A stretch of 64,000 bases of DNA from positions 59,411 through 123,410 of the forward strand of contig CAJSZV010000014.1 of NCBI GenBank assembly GCA_910574345.1, given 5' to 3'. Shown here in pieces: positions 17,410 to 26,002 of the stretch. Both the position numbers and the translations under genes were made by a program. Source of the stretch: Clostridiaceae bacterium (GTDB lineage Bacteria; Bacillota; Clostridia; Lachnospirales; Lachnospiraceae). Below the pieces are notes generated by a model that saw only the letters and a list, made by a program, of their open reading frames with translations, did no database searches and had not been told where the DNA came from. Within the stretch, counting starts at the first letter, position 1. Each line of letters starts with the position of its first letter.

Positions 17410-19583
17410 GATAATTCCTCCACCCGGTCGCTTCTCAGCGCCAGAATCTTCACTTTATGCCCATAGCGATTCTTAATGGAGTCTGCTATCTCCTCCGTAT
17501 ACCCCGGCGCCACGATCAATATAGCGTCAACCGGCTCCTTATGATAATCATCCGGTGATATAATGGGAAGATGAGATGCCGGAGCAAATTTCCCCTGTTT
17601 AAAAGGCGCCGAGTCAATGATATATATGGCATGTTCTTTTAAAACCGTGGTCGCTGCCAGCGTAAACCCCTGATGGCTGGCTCCCCACACAGCCAGACTT
17701 TTGTGCTCCTTCTCCAGTTCCCTGCATAAATTCTCCATCTGACGGCCTATATCCCCAAGGCTCCTTGTAATCCCTGTAATATCAATTCCTGCCACTCTGT
17801 CCCTGGGCTTTGCCTTCTGTATGCTGTCTCTGTTTTTCTTTCTTACAATAAGGGATAAGGTGTCTCTGTTGACCACCTCTTCCTCCAACACCTCAAATCC
17901 ATGGCTTTCCAGAAGATACCTCAGAGTGTCAAAGGTATAGTATGCAATATGATCGCGAAGCAGCTCATAATATCCGTCATACTGCAAAATATATTCAAGG
18001 CTGGGCACAGTGATCAGCCCCATGCCTTCTTCCGCCAGGTTTCCATAGATACAGTCAAGCATCACTCCCGGACAGGGCTGATGCTCCAAAAAATTGAAAG
18101 ATAAAAACACATCGTAAGGCCCGTTCTCTCCAAGAAGAGTATCTGCTGTCTCCGTAAATCCTTCTGTCACATCAAGACCGTCTTCCCTGGCAGTCTTTAC
18201 TAAAGAAGGCCTGTGCTCCACCCCATAAGCTTTTACGGGAAATCCCGTCAGAACTTTTAAGAATTCCCCTCTGCCGCAGCCCACCTCCAAAAACTTCTTT
18301 CCCTCCAGACCATAGGTTTCGATCAGATGTCTGTACTGACTGCTGCGCAGATTTACCATGGTAGTAGAATATCCTCCTGAACGGATCACATCACGGTAAT
18401 ATCCTACAGGCTCACAATCAAACTGTACCAGACCGCAGTTATGACACTGATAGAGATGGAGAGTTACTCCCCGCTCCTCCCCCACGGCAGTCTCATCCGG
18501 AATATCCTGAGCCGATGCAGGCATACCGGAGAATTCCATTAACCCTTCCCCCTCCAAAGTCCGCCCGCACAAGATACATCTCTCTCTCCGGTTCTCTTTT
18601 TTCCTAAGCATACGCCTTATACCCTCTTTAAATGATATTTCCGGTTTCCATCCGGTCTTCTCCACAATCTTTGTGATATCAGGAATCAAATTGGCAGGTC
18701 CCTCTGCATTGGGAGGCAGTTTTCCGTAGATGCAAGTTCCCCTGCCGCCGCAGAGATCATGGATCTCCTCCACATAGGACTTGAGAGTCCTTGTGCTTTC
18801 CTGACTGCCTGCTATATTAAAGATCCCCTGGTCATCTACAGTTTCTTTTAAGAATGCCAGAGCAATGAGACCTTTCACCAGGTCTTCTATATATAAGAAG
18901 TTCCACTGCTGGGTACACGCCCCCAGTTTCATCTCGTTGTCACTCAAAAACCTATCCAGACAAGTGTTTACCAGAGACCATGGATGATCTCCGGGGCCAT
19001 AGACACTGAAGATCCGCGTGTGAATATACTCCATCCGGGATTCTCCCTTTTCCCTCCATGCCCGGCACAGCTTTCTGGCCTCACGTCCGAATTCCAGCTT
19101 GGCCTTTCCATATTCCGAAACCGGACTGCAGGGAGAATCCTCCTTCATTACCGTCCGGCATACTCCGTATTCTGCCTGGGAACCGCTGAATATAAATCGG
19201 CTGCAGCCAAGGCTTTTGGCCCCCTTAAGAGCCTTCACTCCGTCCATGGCATTCTTCCTCTGCACCTTGGCGTTCATCCGGTTCACGCTTCCCGAACCAT
19301 CCCAGCCAAAATGGAAAAAGACGGTGCAGGGAACGGTTATATTCTCCCGAATCCTGTCTAAATCTTCCAGATTCATCTCTATGATATGGAGCCGGCCCGT
19401 TCTCTCTTTCTGTCCGTAATCCCCTGCGCTTCTGCACGCCTCCTCGAAAGCCTCCCGGTTAGCCGAACTAGGACGTACGACTGCATATACCTGATACCCT
19501 TCTGCCAGCAATTCCAAAACCAGGGCCGTTCCTAAAAAGCTGGTAGCGCCTGTCACCACCAGATTTGTCTGCTCTTTTCCCAC
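17406..19583 (-). CDS. Fusion: NAD-dependent sugar epimerase/reductase plus SAM C-methyltransferase
   Basis: A 725-residue two-enzyme fusion. Residues 1-330 are an extended SDR (epimerase/reductase) with a degenerate nucleotide loop VVTGATSFLGTALV and the active-site pattern SGSQAEYGVC...SEYGKAKLEFG (YxxxK). Residues 335-410 hold a two-plus-two cysteine zinc site (CILCG and CHNCG), as in sugar C-methyltransferases of the NovU/TylC3 type. Residues 410-560 are a class I methyltransferase (FLEVGCGRGEFLKV), and 600-725 match the C-terminal domain of the same family (VAVWGASHQGFTLA-like). The start is GTG, with AGGAG 10 nt upstream. Expected product: a C-methylated and then epimerised or reduced nucleotide sugar. 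Confidence 0.88.
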   Translation of the reverse strand: MGKEQTNLVVTGATSFLGTALVLELLAEGYQVYAVVRPSSANREAFEEACRSAGDYGQKERTGRLHIIEMNLEDLDRIRENITVPCTVFFHFGWDGSGSVNRMNAKVQRKNAMDGVKALKGAKSLGCSRFIFSGSQAEYGVCRTVMKEDSPCSPVSEYGKAKLEFGREARKLCRAWREKGESRMEYIHTRIFSVYGPGDHPWSLVNTCLDRFLSDNEMKLGACTQQWNFLYIEDLVKGLIALAFLKETVDDQGIFNIAGSQESTRTLKSYVEEIHDLCGGRGTCIYGKLPPNAEGPANLIPDITKIVEKTGWKPEISFKEGIRRMLRKKENRRERCILCGRTLEGEGLMEFSGMPASAQDIPDETAVGEERGVTLHLYQCHNCGLVQFDCEPVGYYRDVIRSGGYSTTMVNLRSSQYRHLIETYGLEGKKFLEVGCGRGEFLKVLTGFPVKAYGVEHRPSLVKTAREDGLDVTEGFTETADTLLGENGPYDVFLSFNFLEHQPCPGVMLDCIYGNLAEEGMGLITVPSLEYILQYDGYYELLRDHIAYYTFDTLRYLLESHGFEVLEEEVVNRDTLSLIVRKKNRDSIQKAKPRDRVAGIDITGITRSLGDIGRQMENLCRELEKEHKSLAVWGASHQGFTLAATTVLKEHAIYIIDSAPFKQGKFAPASHLPIISPDDYHKEPVDAILIVAPGYTEEIADSIKNRYGHKVKILALRSDRVEELS

Positions 19584-19595
19584 TTTTTTCTTCTC

Positions 19596-21458
19596 CTAAC
19601 CATGAACTCTCGGAATCAGCATATTCTCATCCATCTCATCATCCGGCAGAAAGGGGGATAGATCTTCCAGAGGCGGAGACACCATGGTTCCGTCCGCAAG
19701 CCTTTTTGCCGCCGCCTTGGGCTCAAAATTCTGATCCGTGGTCACAAAAATCTCGCAGATGACAGGCCCTTCCATGGCCAGCGTTTCTTCAATGGCCGAA
19801 ACCAGTTCTCCGTTGTGACGGGCGCTGACATAGGGATAACCATAGGCCCACGCCAGCTTTCCCATAGACGGAAAACTTAAATCCCCGCTGTCAGTGCCTA
19901 TGCCCACCAAAGGCTCTTCGAAGAAATTCTTCTGAGTCTGGCGGATGGAGTGATACCCCTCATTGTTGATCAGAAAAATCTTAATGGGCATATGATGGTG
20001 GATAATGGTCTGCAGCTCCTGAATATTCATCTGAATACTCCCGTCCCCTGTAAGGAGAATAATATCCTGGCTATGGTCCGCCATACAGGCCCCGATGGCT
20101 GCCGGCAAATCATACCCCATAGCTGCAACAGCAGAGTTGCTTATAAATCTCTGCCCTTTTTTAATGATGTATGCATGTCCGCCTGCCACACAGGCCGAGC
20201 CGTTGCCCACCACGGTAATCTGATCTTCCTTCAGCCTGGAACTCAGTTCTTTTACCAAAGCATAGACATTGGCCCTTTTCGTCTCATCCTTCACCATGTG
20301 CTTAGGCAAAACCACAGGATACTTTTCTTTCCACATGCGGCAGGTCTCTGTCCATGTCATTCCTTTAAGACCCTTTCCGCCGTCAAACACGGGCAGTTCC
20401 TTCTCCCGATCCAGAACCCGTTCCATGGCCTCCAAAAGATCCTTCGCATCCCCGTGAACTGCCATATCCACATGAATGCTGGGCTTTTTCAGTTCCTCTT
20501 TATCAATATCATTGATAATCGTATAGGCCGCCCTTGCCCATGTCTCATAATTATACCCAACCTGGCGAATGCTTAAGCGGCTTCCCACGGAGAACACCAG
20601 ATCGCTGTTCTGGATGGCAAAATTGCCTGGCCGGTCTCCCATGCTTCCGGCCCGTCCCACATACAAAGGATCCTCATCGCACATCAAATCCTGGCTGTTC
20701 CAACCTGTCACCACCGGAATTCCAAGTTTCTTTACCACTCTCTCAAATACAGGATAAGCCCCGGCAATGCGAATTCCGTTTCCTCCGTTAAAAACCGGCC
20801 GGGAAGAAGCACGGATTTTATCTATAATCTTTCTGGCAGTTTCCTCTTTTACTTTTTCAGGCAGATTCTGACTGTCTTCTCCCGCCTCAAAGGCTTCCGG
20901 GTCAAACCCCTCCAATTCATCTGTCTCCACATAAGCGCCCTGAACGTTGAGAGGAATATCAAGCCAGGAAGGACCCGGTCTCCCTGAATAAGCCAGATAG
21001 ATAGCCTTCTCCAGACAATAACGGATCTTCACAGGATCTGTCACCATCTCGCTGTATTTCGTCATACAGCCAACAGCCTTCACGATATCAAATTCCTGGT
21101 CTCCCATAGCCCGGATTCCCACGCCGGACCATCTTGCTGTTGTGTCATATCTCACCTGCCCTGACAGCACCAGCATAGGGATGGAGTCAAGCCATCCCCC
21201 TGCCACGCCGGTGATGGCATTGGTTCCTCCAGGGCCTGTGGTAACACAGAGAACGGCAAGCTTATTGTGAATTCTCGCATAGCTTTCCGCAGCAATGGCG
21301 CAGGCCTGTTCGTGATGCTGATACAGACAGTTAAGCCCCTTTTCATGGCCTAAGGCATCATTTAAATGCATAGCCCCTCCGCCTGTTACTGTAAATACCT
21401 GCGTAATTCCATGGTCCACCAGACTCCGGGCAATATAATCTGAAACTTTTATTTTCAT
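19596..21458 (-). CDS. Thiamine diphosphate enzyme, acetolactate-synthase-like
   Basis: About 620 residues in the three-domain TPP enzyme layout: Pyr domain with catalytic Glu50 in YQHHEQACAIA, a central Rossmann domain, and a PP domain with the ThDP-magnesium motif starting GDGSIQMNIQEL and ending FLINNEG. I chose the ATG at 21458 with GGAG 10 nt upstream; a GTG 9 nt earlier sits on the ribosome site itself. It resembles acetolactate synthase but has no regulatory subunit and leads a glycan operon. YerE-type relatives transfer a two-carbon unit from pyruvate to keto-sugars, so a branched-chain sugar role is plausible, though unproven. Confidence 0.85.
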   Translation of the reverse strand: MKIKVSDYIARSLVDHGITQVFTVTGGGAMHLNDALGHEKGLNCLYQHHEQACAIAAESYARIHNKLAVLCVTTGPGGTNAITGVAGGWLDSIPMLVLSGQVRYDTTARWSGVGIRAMGDQEFDIVKAVGCMTKYSEMVTDPVKIRYCLEKAIYLAYSGRPGPSWLDIPLNVQGAYVETDELEGFDPEAFEAGEDSQNLPEKVKEETARKIIDKIRASSRPVFNGGNGIRIAGAYPVFERVVKKLGIPVVTGWNSQDLMCDEDPLYVGRAGSMGDRPGNFAIQNSDLVFSVGSRLSIRQVGYNYETWARAAYTIINDIDKEELKKPSIHVDMAVHGDAKDLLEAMERVLDREKELPVFDGGKGLKGMTWTETCRMWKEKYPVVLPKHMVKDETKRANVYALVKELSSRLKEDQITVVGNGSACVAGGHAYIIKKGQRFISNSAVAAMGYDLPAAIGACMADHSQDIILLTGDGSIQMNIQELQTIIHHHMPIKIFLINNEGYHSIRQTQKNFFEEPLVGIGTDSGDLSFPSMGKLAWAYGYPYVSARHNGELVSAIEETLAMEGPVICEIFVTTDQNFEPKAAAKRLADGTMVSPPLEDLSPFLPDDEMDENMLIPRVHG

Positions 21459-21490
21459 ATTATCCACTCTCCATACCGCATATTTTCATA

Positions 21491-21499
21491 AGTATACCA
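21491..21499 (-). promoter_or_regulatory. Extended -10 promoter of the minus-strand glycan operon
   Basis: The minus strand reads TGGTATACT, a TGnTATACT extended -10, about 33 nt before the TPP enzyme start. There is no clear -35. Confidence 0.5.
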
Positions 21500-21581
21500 C
21501 AAATACCATTGGTATAAAAGTCTTTTTAAATCCTGCCATTTCTGCCATCAACCTACACTTTCGCGGGATGCCCCTATAGGT

Positions 21582-21587
21582 TATAAT
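21582..21587 (+). promoter_or_regulatory. Predicted -10 for the wall-binding-repeat gene
   Basis: A perfect TATAAT lies 57 nt before the ATG at 21645. The hexamer at the expected -35 position (TTTCGC) is poor. Confidence 0.45.
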
Positions 21588-21644
21588 GCAGGAGTAATGC
21601 AAATGCGGATTTTCACCAACCAAAAAAAAGGAGAGAATCAATTT

Positions 21645-22979
21645 ATGAAGAAACAAATCAAATGGACCGCAGTACTTTCTGCCGCAGCAATTATGACTGC
21701 CCTGACCCCTATGGTATCCGCCCCTGTAATGGCACAAACTACTGGCTGGGTAGAAGAGGAAGGGAACTGGATGTTCTATGACAAAGACGGATATCACCTC
21801 ACCGATTCCTGGAAGAAACATGAGGGAGATTGGTTCTATCTGGATGGGAACGGACATTTAACCTTTGACCGTCAGGTGGACGACTACTATATAGGTACAG
21901 ATGGCAAACGTGTTTCCAACCAGTGGGTAAAAGTCGCCAATGACGATGACTGGGGCTCTGAGGATGAGCCGGAATTCTACTGGTATTATTATGGAAAAGA
22001 CGGCAAGGCCATTACCTCCAAGTTCAGATCCATTGACGATAAGAACTACTATTTTGACAGCGAAGGCCGTATGGCGACAGGCCTTGCAGAAATAGATGGA
22101 GCCACTTACTACTTTGGCGAAGACGGTGTTATGAGAAAAGGCTGGGTTCAGCTGGAGAATGATGACTACGGATACGAAGACGAGATGTCCTGGCACTATT
22201 TTGACGGCAACGGAAAAATGATCGTCAATGAGCTTGACAAAAAGATCAGCGGAAACTACTTCACTTTTGTAGACGGAAAGATGCAGACCGGCTGGTATAA
22301 ACTGCCTGTTCAGACAGCTGATGATGAGACTGCTTCTCCTTCCAATGCCGCCTCTTCCAATACCTCTGCTGCCGGCTACCAGTTCTACGATGCGAACGGA
22401 AAACGAGCCTCCGGCTGGAGAAGCATTGAAGGAATCCCCGGTATCAGCGAAGAAGGCGAAATTTATAATTTCTACTTCAAAAACGGCCAGCCATACTTTT
22501 CTCAGAACGGTATCCAGCTGTTTTCCATCGGCTCCGCAAAGTACGGCTTCAACACCAAGGGAGAGATGCAGACCGGACTTAAGTCTGTAACCTTAGAAGA
22601 CGGCTCTGCTGCCAACTACTACTTTGGAACAGAGGGCGCTATGAAGGTGGGCAAACAGACCATCTACAATGAGGACGAAGGCATCAATCAGACCTGGTTC
22701 TTCACCACAGAAGGCACTAACAGAGGACAGGGTTATCATGGAATTCGTGACAATGTAATCTATGAGAACGGTCTCCGCAAACAGGCCGATGAAGGACTGC
22801 GCTATGCCCCTGTGCAGTTTGAAGGCAAGACCTATCTGGTCAATGCCTCCGGCACTATCCAGAAGGCCTCCGCTTCCTCCAAGTCTTCTTCCCGCCCGGA
22901 ACTGGGCGCCGGCTTCCGTGACATGAAGGACGCCAGCGAAGGCGTATGGACTGTTGATGTCAACGGAATCATCCAGTAA
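21645..22979 (+). CDS. Secreted cell-wall-binding-repeat protein
   Basis: A 444-residue exported protein. A classic signal peptide (residues 1-31, KKQIKWTAVLSAAAIMTA, cleavage near VMAQ) is followed by about ten choline/cell-wall-binding-type repeats with GW and YYF/WYY aromatic pairs (for example GWVEEEGNWMFYDKDG, GKRVSNQWVKV, GWYKLPVQT). There is a Ser/Ala-rich spacer near residue 230 and a Ser-rich stretch near 410. No enzymatic domain is visible. AAAGGAG is 11 nt upstream of the ATG. It is divergent from the glycan operon and does not share the leader of the array at 45.8-64 kb. Likely a non-covalently held surface protein. Confidence 0.88.
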   Translation: MKKQIKWTAVLSAAAIMTALTPMVSAPVMAQTTGWVEEEGNWMFYDKDGYHLTDSWKKHEGDWFYLDGNGHLTFDRQVDDYYIGTDGKRVSNQWVKVANDDDWGSEDEPEFYWYYYGKDGKAITSKFRSIDDKNYYFDSEGRMATGLAEIDGATYYFGEDGVMRKGWVQLENDDYGYEDEMSWHYFDGNGKMIVNELDKKISGNYFTFVDGKMQTGWYKLPVQTADDETASPSNAASSNTSAAGYQFYDANGKRASGWRSIEGIPGISEEGEIYNFYFKNGQPYFSQNGIQLFSIGSAKYGFNTKGEMQTGLKSVTLEDGSAANYYFGTEGAMKVGKQTIYNEDEGINQTWFFTTEGTNRGQGYHGIRDNVIYENGLRKQADEGLRYAPVQFEGKTYLVNASGTIQKASASSKSSSRPELGAGFRDMKDASEGVWTVDVNGIIQ

Positions 22980-23012
22980 CACCATTTTCTAAACCAAATA
23001 TCATTCATCCGT

Positions 23013-23054
23013 TCAGAAACTGCCGAAATTGGAATATTTTGGCAGTTTCTTTCA
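23013..23054 (+). terminator. Terminator after the wall-binding-repeat gene
   Basis: The 10-bp stem AGAAACTGCC/GGCAGTTTCT is followed by a short U-rich tract. Confidence 0.7.
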
Positions 23055-23181
23055 TATATTCTGTTACAAATCAACTTTTTCTGCGTTTATTAAAAGGAAC
23101 ATATTTTAATACATCCCCTGCCGTGCCGGTCACCTGCCATGTTTCCCAGTGTATCGGCAAATTACATATGGAGGAATTGCT

Positions 23182-23598
23182 ATGAGAGAACTGTCAGTTT
23201 ACTATTGTGACAAATGCGGATATTACGCCTACTACCAACTGCCCAAGAACGCAGTTTGTCATAAATGCAAGCAGTCAATGATCCTTCTGTCCATCAGTCA
23301 TCAGGAATTTACCAACCTTGACTATGAGGCCCGCGATCGTTTCATTGTCACGAAAATGATCGCAGCTTCGCCCACATTAGCCAACCGAATCACGGCTCCT
23401 GAAAAACTGTACCATCAGCGGAAACTGGTGGGAACGTTAACACAGCAGATCAAAGAACAGGAAAAGGAAATCAAGTCACTGAACGAAACCATCGAATGGA
23501 TGCACGCCATGATTTGGGATGAACTCCGCAAGAAGCAGGCCCTAAAAGAAGAAGTCCGGCGCCTCAAGGAATTGGCAGCGCCGGCTCAACAGGATTAA
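23182..23598 (+). CDS. Zinc-ribbon and coiled-coil protein of unknown function
   Basis: A 138-residue cytoplasmic protein. The N-terminus has two CxxC pairs (YYCDKCGYY and VCHKCKQ, residues 9-12 and 27-30) forming a probable zinc ribbon. The C-terminal half (about 85-135) is a heptad-rich Lys/Glu/Leu coiled coil (LTQQIKEQEKEIKSLNE). GGAGG stands 8 nt before the ATG. I do not recognise a family with a known role. A small coiled-coil gene lies convergent to it downstream. Confidence 0.75.
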   Translation: MRELSVYYCDKCGYYAYYQLPKNAVCHKCKQSMILLSISHQEFTNLDYEARDRFIVTKMIAASPTLANRITAPEKLYHQRKLVGTLTQQIKEQEKEIKSLNETIEWMHAMIWDELRKKQALKEEVRRLKELAAPAQQD

Positions 23599-23608
23599 TT
23601 ATTTCTCA

Positions 23609-23635
23609 GGCGGGAAGAATCCTGTTCTTCCCGCC
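23609..23635. terminator. Hairpin between two convergent small genes
   Basis: A perfect 11-bp stem, GGCGGGAAGAA with TTCTTCCCGCC and a 5-nt loop, lies between the two stops. U-tracts are weak on both sides; it can serve either strand. Confidence 0.6.
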
Positions 23636-23646
23636 CTGTTACCTTA

Positions 23647-23805
23647 CTACATAGTTTCATTTCCATCTACTACATAATTGATAATCAGGCGGTTCAGTGT
23701 CACGCGCATCTGTGCAATAATATTCTGCAGCATGTCATTGTCGTCCTTTAGTTTTGCATTCTCCAGCAGTAATTCGGAGATTCTTCCTGCTTCGTCCATC
23801 TGCAT
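23647..23805 (-). CDS. Short coiled-coil protein (about 52 residues)
   Basis: A small acidic helical protein with clean heptads (ISELLLENAKLKDDNDML) and a hydrophobic C-terminal helix (TLNRLIINYVV). Two ATGs compete six bases apart after AAGGGGG; I give the longer. Function unknown. The size, the helix content and the convergent zinc-ribbon coiled-coil neighbour suggest a protein-interaction role, but nothing more can be claimed. Confidence 0.6.
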   Translation of the reverse strand: MQMDEAGRISELLLENAKLKDDNDMLQNIIAQMRVTLNRLIINYVVDGNETM

Positions 23806-24159
23806 GCCCCCTTCTTTCTTTTTTAATGGAATAAGCATACTATAAACGATTTCCAAATTTTTGAAAAGAGCTTTCAAGCGCATATTTCGACAATCTTGTA
23901 GTCTCCCGGAGACCGAAATTCCCCCCATATTTGCGGTCTCAAAATTTTTTCACTATATATGCTACTCCAGCCTGTTTTCACCCACTACCTCTGGTTGTCT
24001 CTCTTTTCAGCCATCTATTTTGGTTTGTCGAATTTTGTCTAACGAAATTTTTATGGCAATCTCCCTAATTCTGTCATTTTCCCCTTTCCCAGGTAAGAAA
24101 CTTGTTCCAAAATCGTAAGATTTGTTATTTGATTTTGACTGGTAAACCACATATCCCTA
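23806..24159. other. Gene-free, T-rich stretch
   Basis: No supported gene. It holds a 13-nt inverted repeat GTCTCCCGGAGAC at 23901-23913, with GGTCTC again at about 23935, and a minus-strand TATAGT about 35 nt before the small coiled-coil gene. Otherwise I see nothing. Confidence 0.4.
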
Positions 24160-24168
24160 TGATATAAT
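24160..24168 (+). promoter_or_regulatory. Extended -10 promoter of the small wall-binding gene
   Basis: TGATATAAT (TGnTATAAT) lies 34 nt before the ATG at 24203. A TTGACT stands upstream but 22 nt from the -10, too far for a normal -35. Confidence 0.55.
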
Positions 24169-24202
24169 ATAAACAATTACAAGAGAAGGAGGTGGTGATG
24201 AT

Positions 24203-24523
24203 ATGTATAAAAGAAGATTTACCATAGCTGCACTTTCCTTCCTGTTGATGCTCTTATCTGCATCGCCTGCCTACGCAGGTACCTGGACGAAGCATGATGA
24301 TGATACCTGGACTTACCTGAACGATGAAGGAGAAAGTCTGACCGGATGGATAACTGACGGGGATAACCAGTATTATCTTGATAAAGACGGTCATAAGACC
24401 ACCGGTTGGTTTAAGGCAAAGGGATGCTGGTATTACTTCGATGAGGATGGCATCATGGCATCAGATACCTGGATTGACAACTATTATGTGAATTCAGAGG
24501 GTAAATGGAAGGGTACAAGATGA
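24203..24523 (+). CDS. Small secreted cell-wall-binding-repeat protein
   Basis: A 106-residue exported protein: signal peptide 1-25 (ending SPAYAG) and about three to four aromatic wall-binding repeats (GTWTKHDDDTWTYLNDEG, SLTGWITDGDNQYYLDKDG, TTGWFKAKGCWYYFDEDG). It is essentially only the binding module. GGAGGTGGTGATGAT precedes the ATG. It has its own extended -10 promoter and terminator, so it is a monocistronic gene. Possibly a wall-decorating or competitor peptide; role unknown. Confidence 0.85.
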   Translation: MYKRRFTIAALSFLLMLLSASPAYAGTWTKHDDDTWTYLNDEGESLTGWITDGDNQYYLDKDGHKTTGWFKAKGCWYYFDEDGIMASDTWIDNYYVNSEGKWKGTR

Positions 24524-24529
24524 TTTTAT

Positions 24530-24565
24530 AAAAGGAGATATGATCTCAGTCATATCTCCTTTTTG
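24530..24565 (+). terminator. Rho-independent terminator
   Basis: Perfect 14-bp stem AAAAGGAGATATGA/TCATATCTCCTTTT with a 6-nt loop, ending in a run of five T. Confidence 0.92.
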
Positions 24566-24576
24566 CTGCCCTTATG

Positions 24577-25977
24577 CTATTCAAATACCACACAGCCTAT
24601 GACTTTTTTATCCATATCACAAGTCTTCTCTATCTCCAGTTCCACATTACTGTACAAAGACTTGCCGCACTGTTCCACCAGAATTACGCCATCGCACTCA
24701 GGCAATTTTTTAAGCCCCTCCGCATCATTAAGCAAATTGCCGCCGTATATTACTTTCATTCCGCTTAATCTGCCTGTGAGTTCTGATGCTACACGGTTAA
24801 GCAGCTCCTCGCCTGCCCCGCCGACTATCAGAAGCGATCGGACTGTTGTTCCTGCATAATTGCTGATATTAGCCGCAATCAGGCCGTATTCAACATTCAT
24901 ATCGTTATTTTGCCCGCGCCCCTCCATACGGCTCAGCCAGGCATCAATCTTACCTTCCTTTTTACTACCTGCCACAGACAGTGTCCCAAGGAGCTTTACC
25001 TTAAAACGATACTTAAGCTCTTTTCCGGAATATACCCTATCGCTCATCACAAAGCCTACACATACAAAGAATACTACCATGAACGCTCCCAGCACACCGC
25101 CGATGAGAGCATACTTTACGGCACTTTTTATTACTCCGCCAAAAGAAGCTGACACCGGTGCCGGCTCTTCCATCTTGGTCAGTTCATCTCTCTTTACATT
25201 TAAAGCATTATTTAATGTAGTTAACCTCTCGCTTTCCTTTCTTTGGAGTTCTGCCAATGCCAGATCTACCTTCGCTCCCAAACTGCGGTTGACCTCACTT
25301 ATGGTATGTGTTCCCACCACCGATTGAATCTGGGTCCTGAACTGAGGAATCCCATCTAAGATATCATCCAAAATCTTCTGGGCCGTGGCCTCTTCCCCAC
25401 ATCTGACCCGTATAATCAAAAGATTATTAAGTTTCGTATTATTATCGTCTCTGCCGATGGTTATCTCCACCAGTTCCTGCAGATACTGACTTTCCATCCC
25501 TACATTATTCGAAATTTTTTCAATAAAATCCGCACCATTCAATGCAGAGCGGTAGGACTGAAGGACTGTCCCTGTAAGATCTATATTCTGATACACCATA
25601 TCAGGCATGATCTCATAATCCGTCTTGACAAACAGTTCCGCCTTTGCCTCCCATATATCATAGGGACTTATATTCATCAAAACAGAATCTTCCAGATATT
25701 CCTGCTGCCTGGTAATATCCTTTTCCAGATTTTCTATCTCCCTCTCACAGGAAGCCAGATTTTTATTATAAAATTCGAGTTCGTTCTCGTAGTTCTCCTG
25801 TGCCTTATCAATCACACTCTGGTCGCTCTCATGCCTGTAACCGGATATCCCTTTATAGCCGCCCAAAATCAGCGCCAATACCACGGCAGCCGCCAGTATG
25901 GTTTTCCACTTGTGCAGCACCGCAAACATCAACTCTTTTAAATCAATCTCCTGTTCATACGTATCATTATAATCCAT
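24577..25977 (-). CDS. Wzz/YveK-like chain-length regulator with degenerate kinase-like domain
   Basis: About 466 residues. Two transmembrane helices (about 25-45 and 295-320) flank an extracellular coiled-coil Wzz domain (helices around YENELEFYNKNLASCEREI). The cytoplasmic C-terminal part (about 365-466) looks like the Rossmann fold of bacterial tyrosine kinases, but the P-loop position reads IVGGAGEELLNR, with no Gly-Lys-Thr, and it ends VIGCVVFE. ATP binding and kinase activity are therefore unlikely. The ATG has AAAGGAG 8 nt upstream. It follows an initiating transferase on the same strand. Likely controls polymer length. Confidence 0.85.
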   Translation of the reverse strand: MDYNDTYEQEIDLKELMFAVLHKWKTILAAAVVLALILGGYKGISGYRHESDQSVIDKAQENYENELEFYNKNLASCEREIENLEKDITRQQEYLEDSVLMNISPYDIWEAKAELFVKTDYEIMPDMVYQNIDLTGTVLQSYRSALNGADFIEKISNNVGMESQYLQELVEITIGRDDNNTKLNNLLIIRVRCGEEATAQKILDDILDGIPQFRTQIQSVVGTHTISEVNRSLGAKVDLALAELQRKESERLTTLNNALNVKRDELTKMEEPAPVSASFGGVIKSAVKYALIGGVLGAFMVVFFVCVGFVMSDRVYSGKELKYRFKVKLLGTLSVAGSKKEGKIDAWLSRMEGRGQNNDMNVEYGLIAANISNYAGTTVRSLLIVGGAGEELLNRVASELTGRLSGMKVIYGGNLLNDAEGLKKLPECDGVILVEQCGKSLYSNVELEIEKTCDMDKKVIGCVVFE

Positions 25978-26002
25978 ATCTCTGTCTCCTTTTATTATTC
26001 TA

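Noticed and set aside
19596..21458. Amino-acid acetolactate synthase (ilvB) for valine synthesis
   Set aside because: No ilvN-type subunit or other branched-chain genes nearby, and it is coupled with glycan genes. The exact activity stays open.
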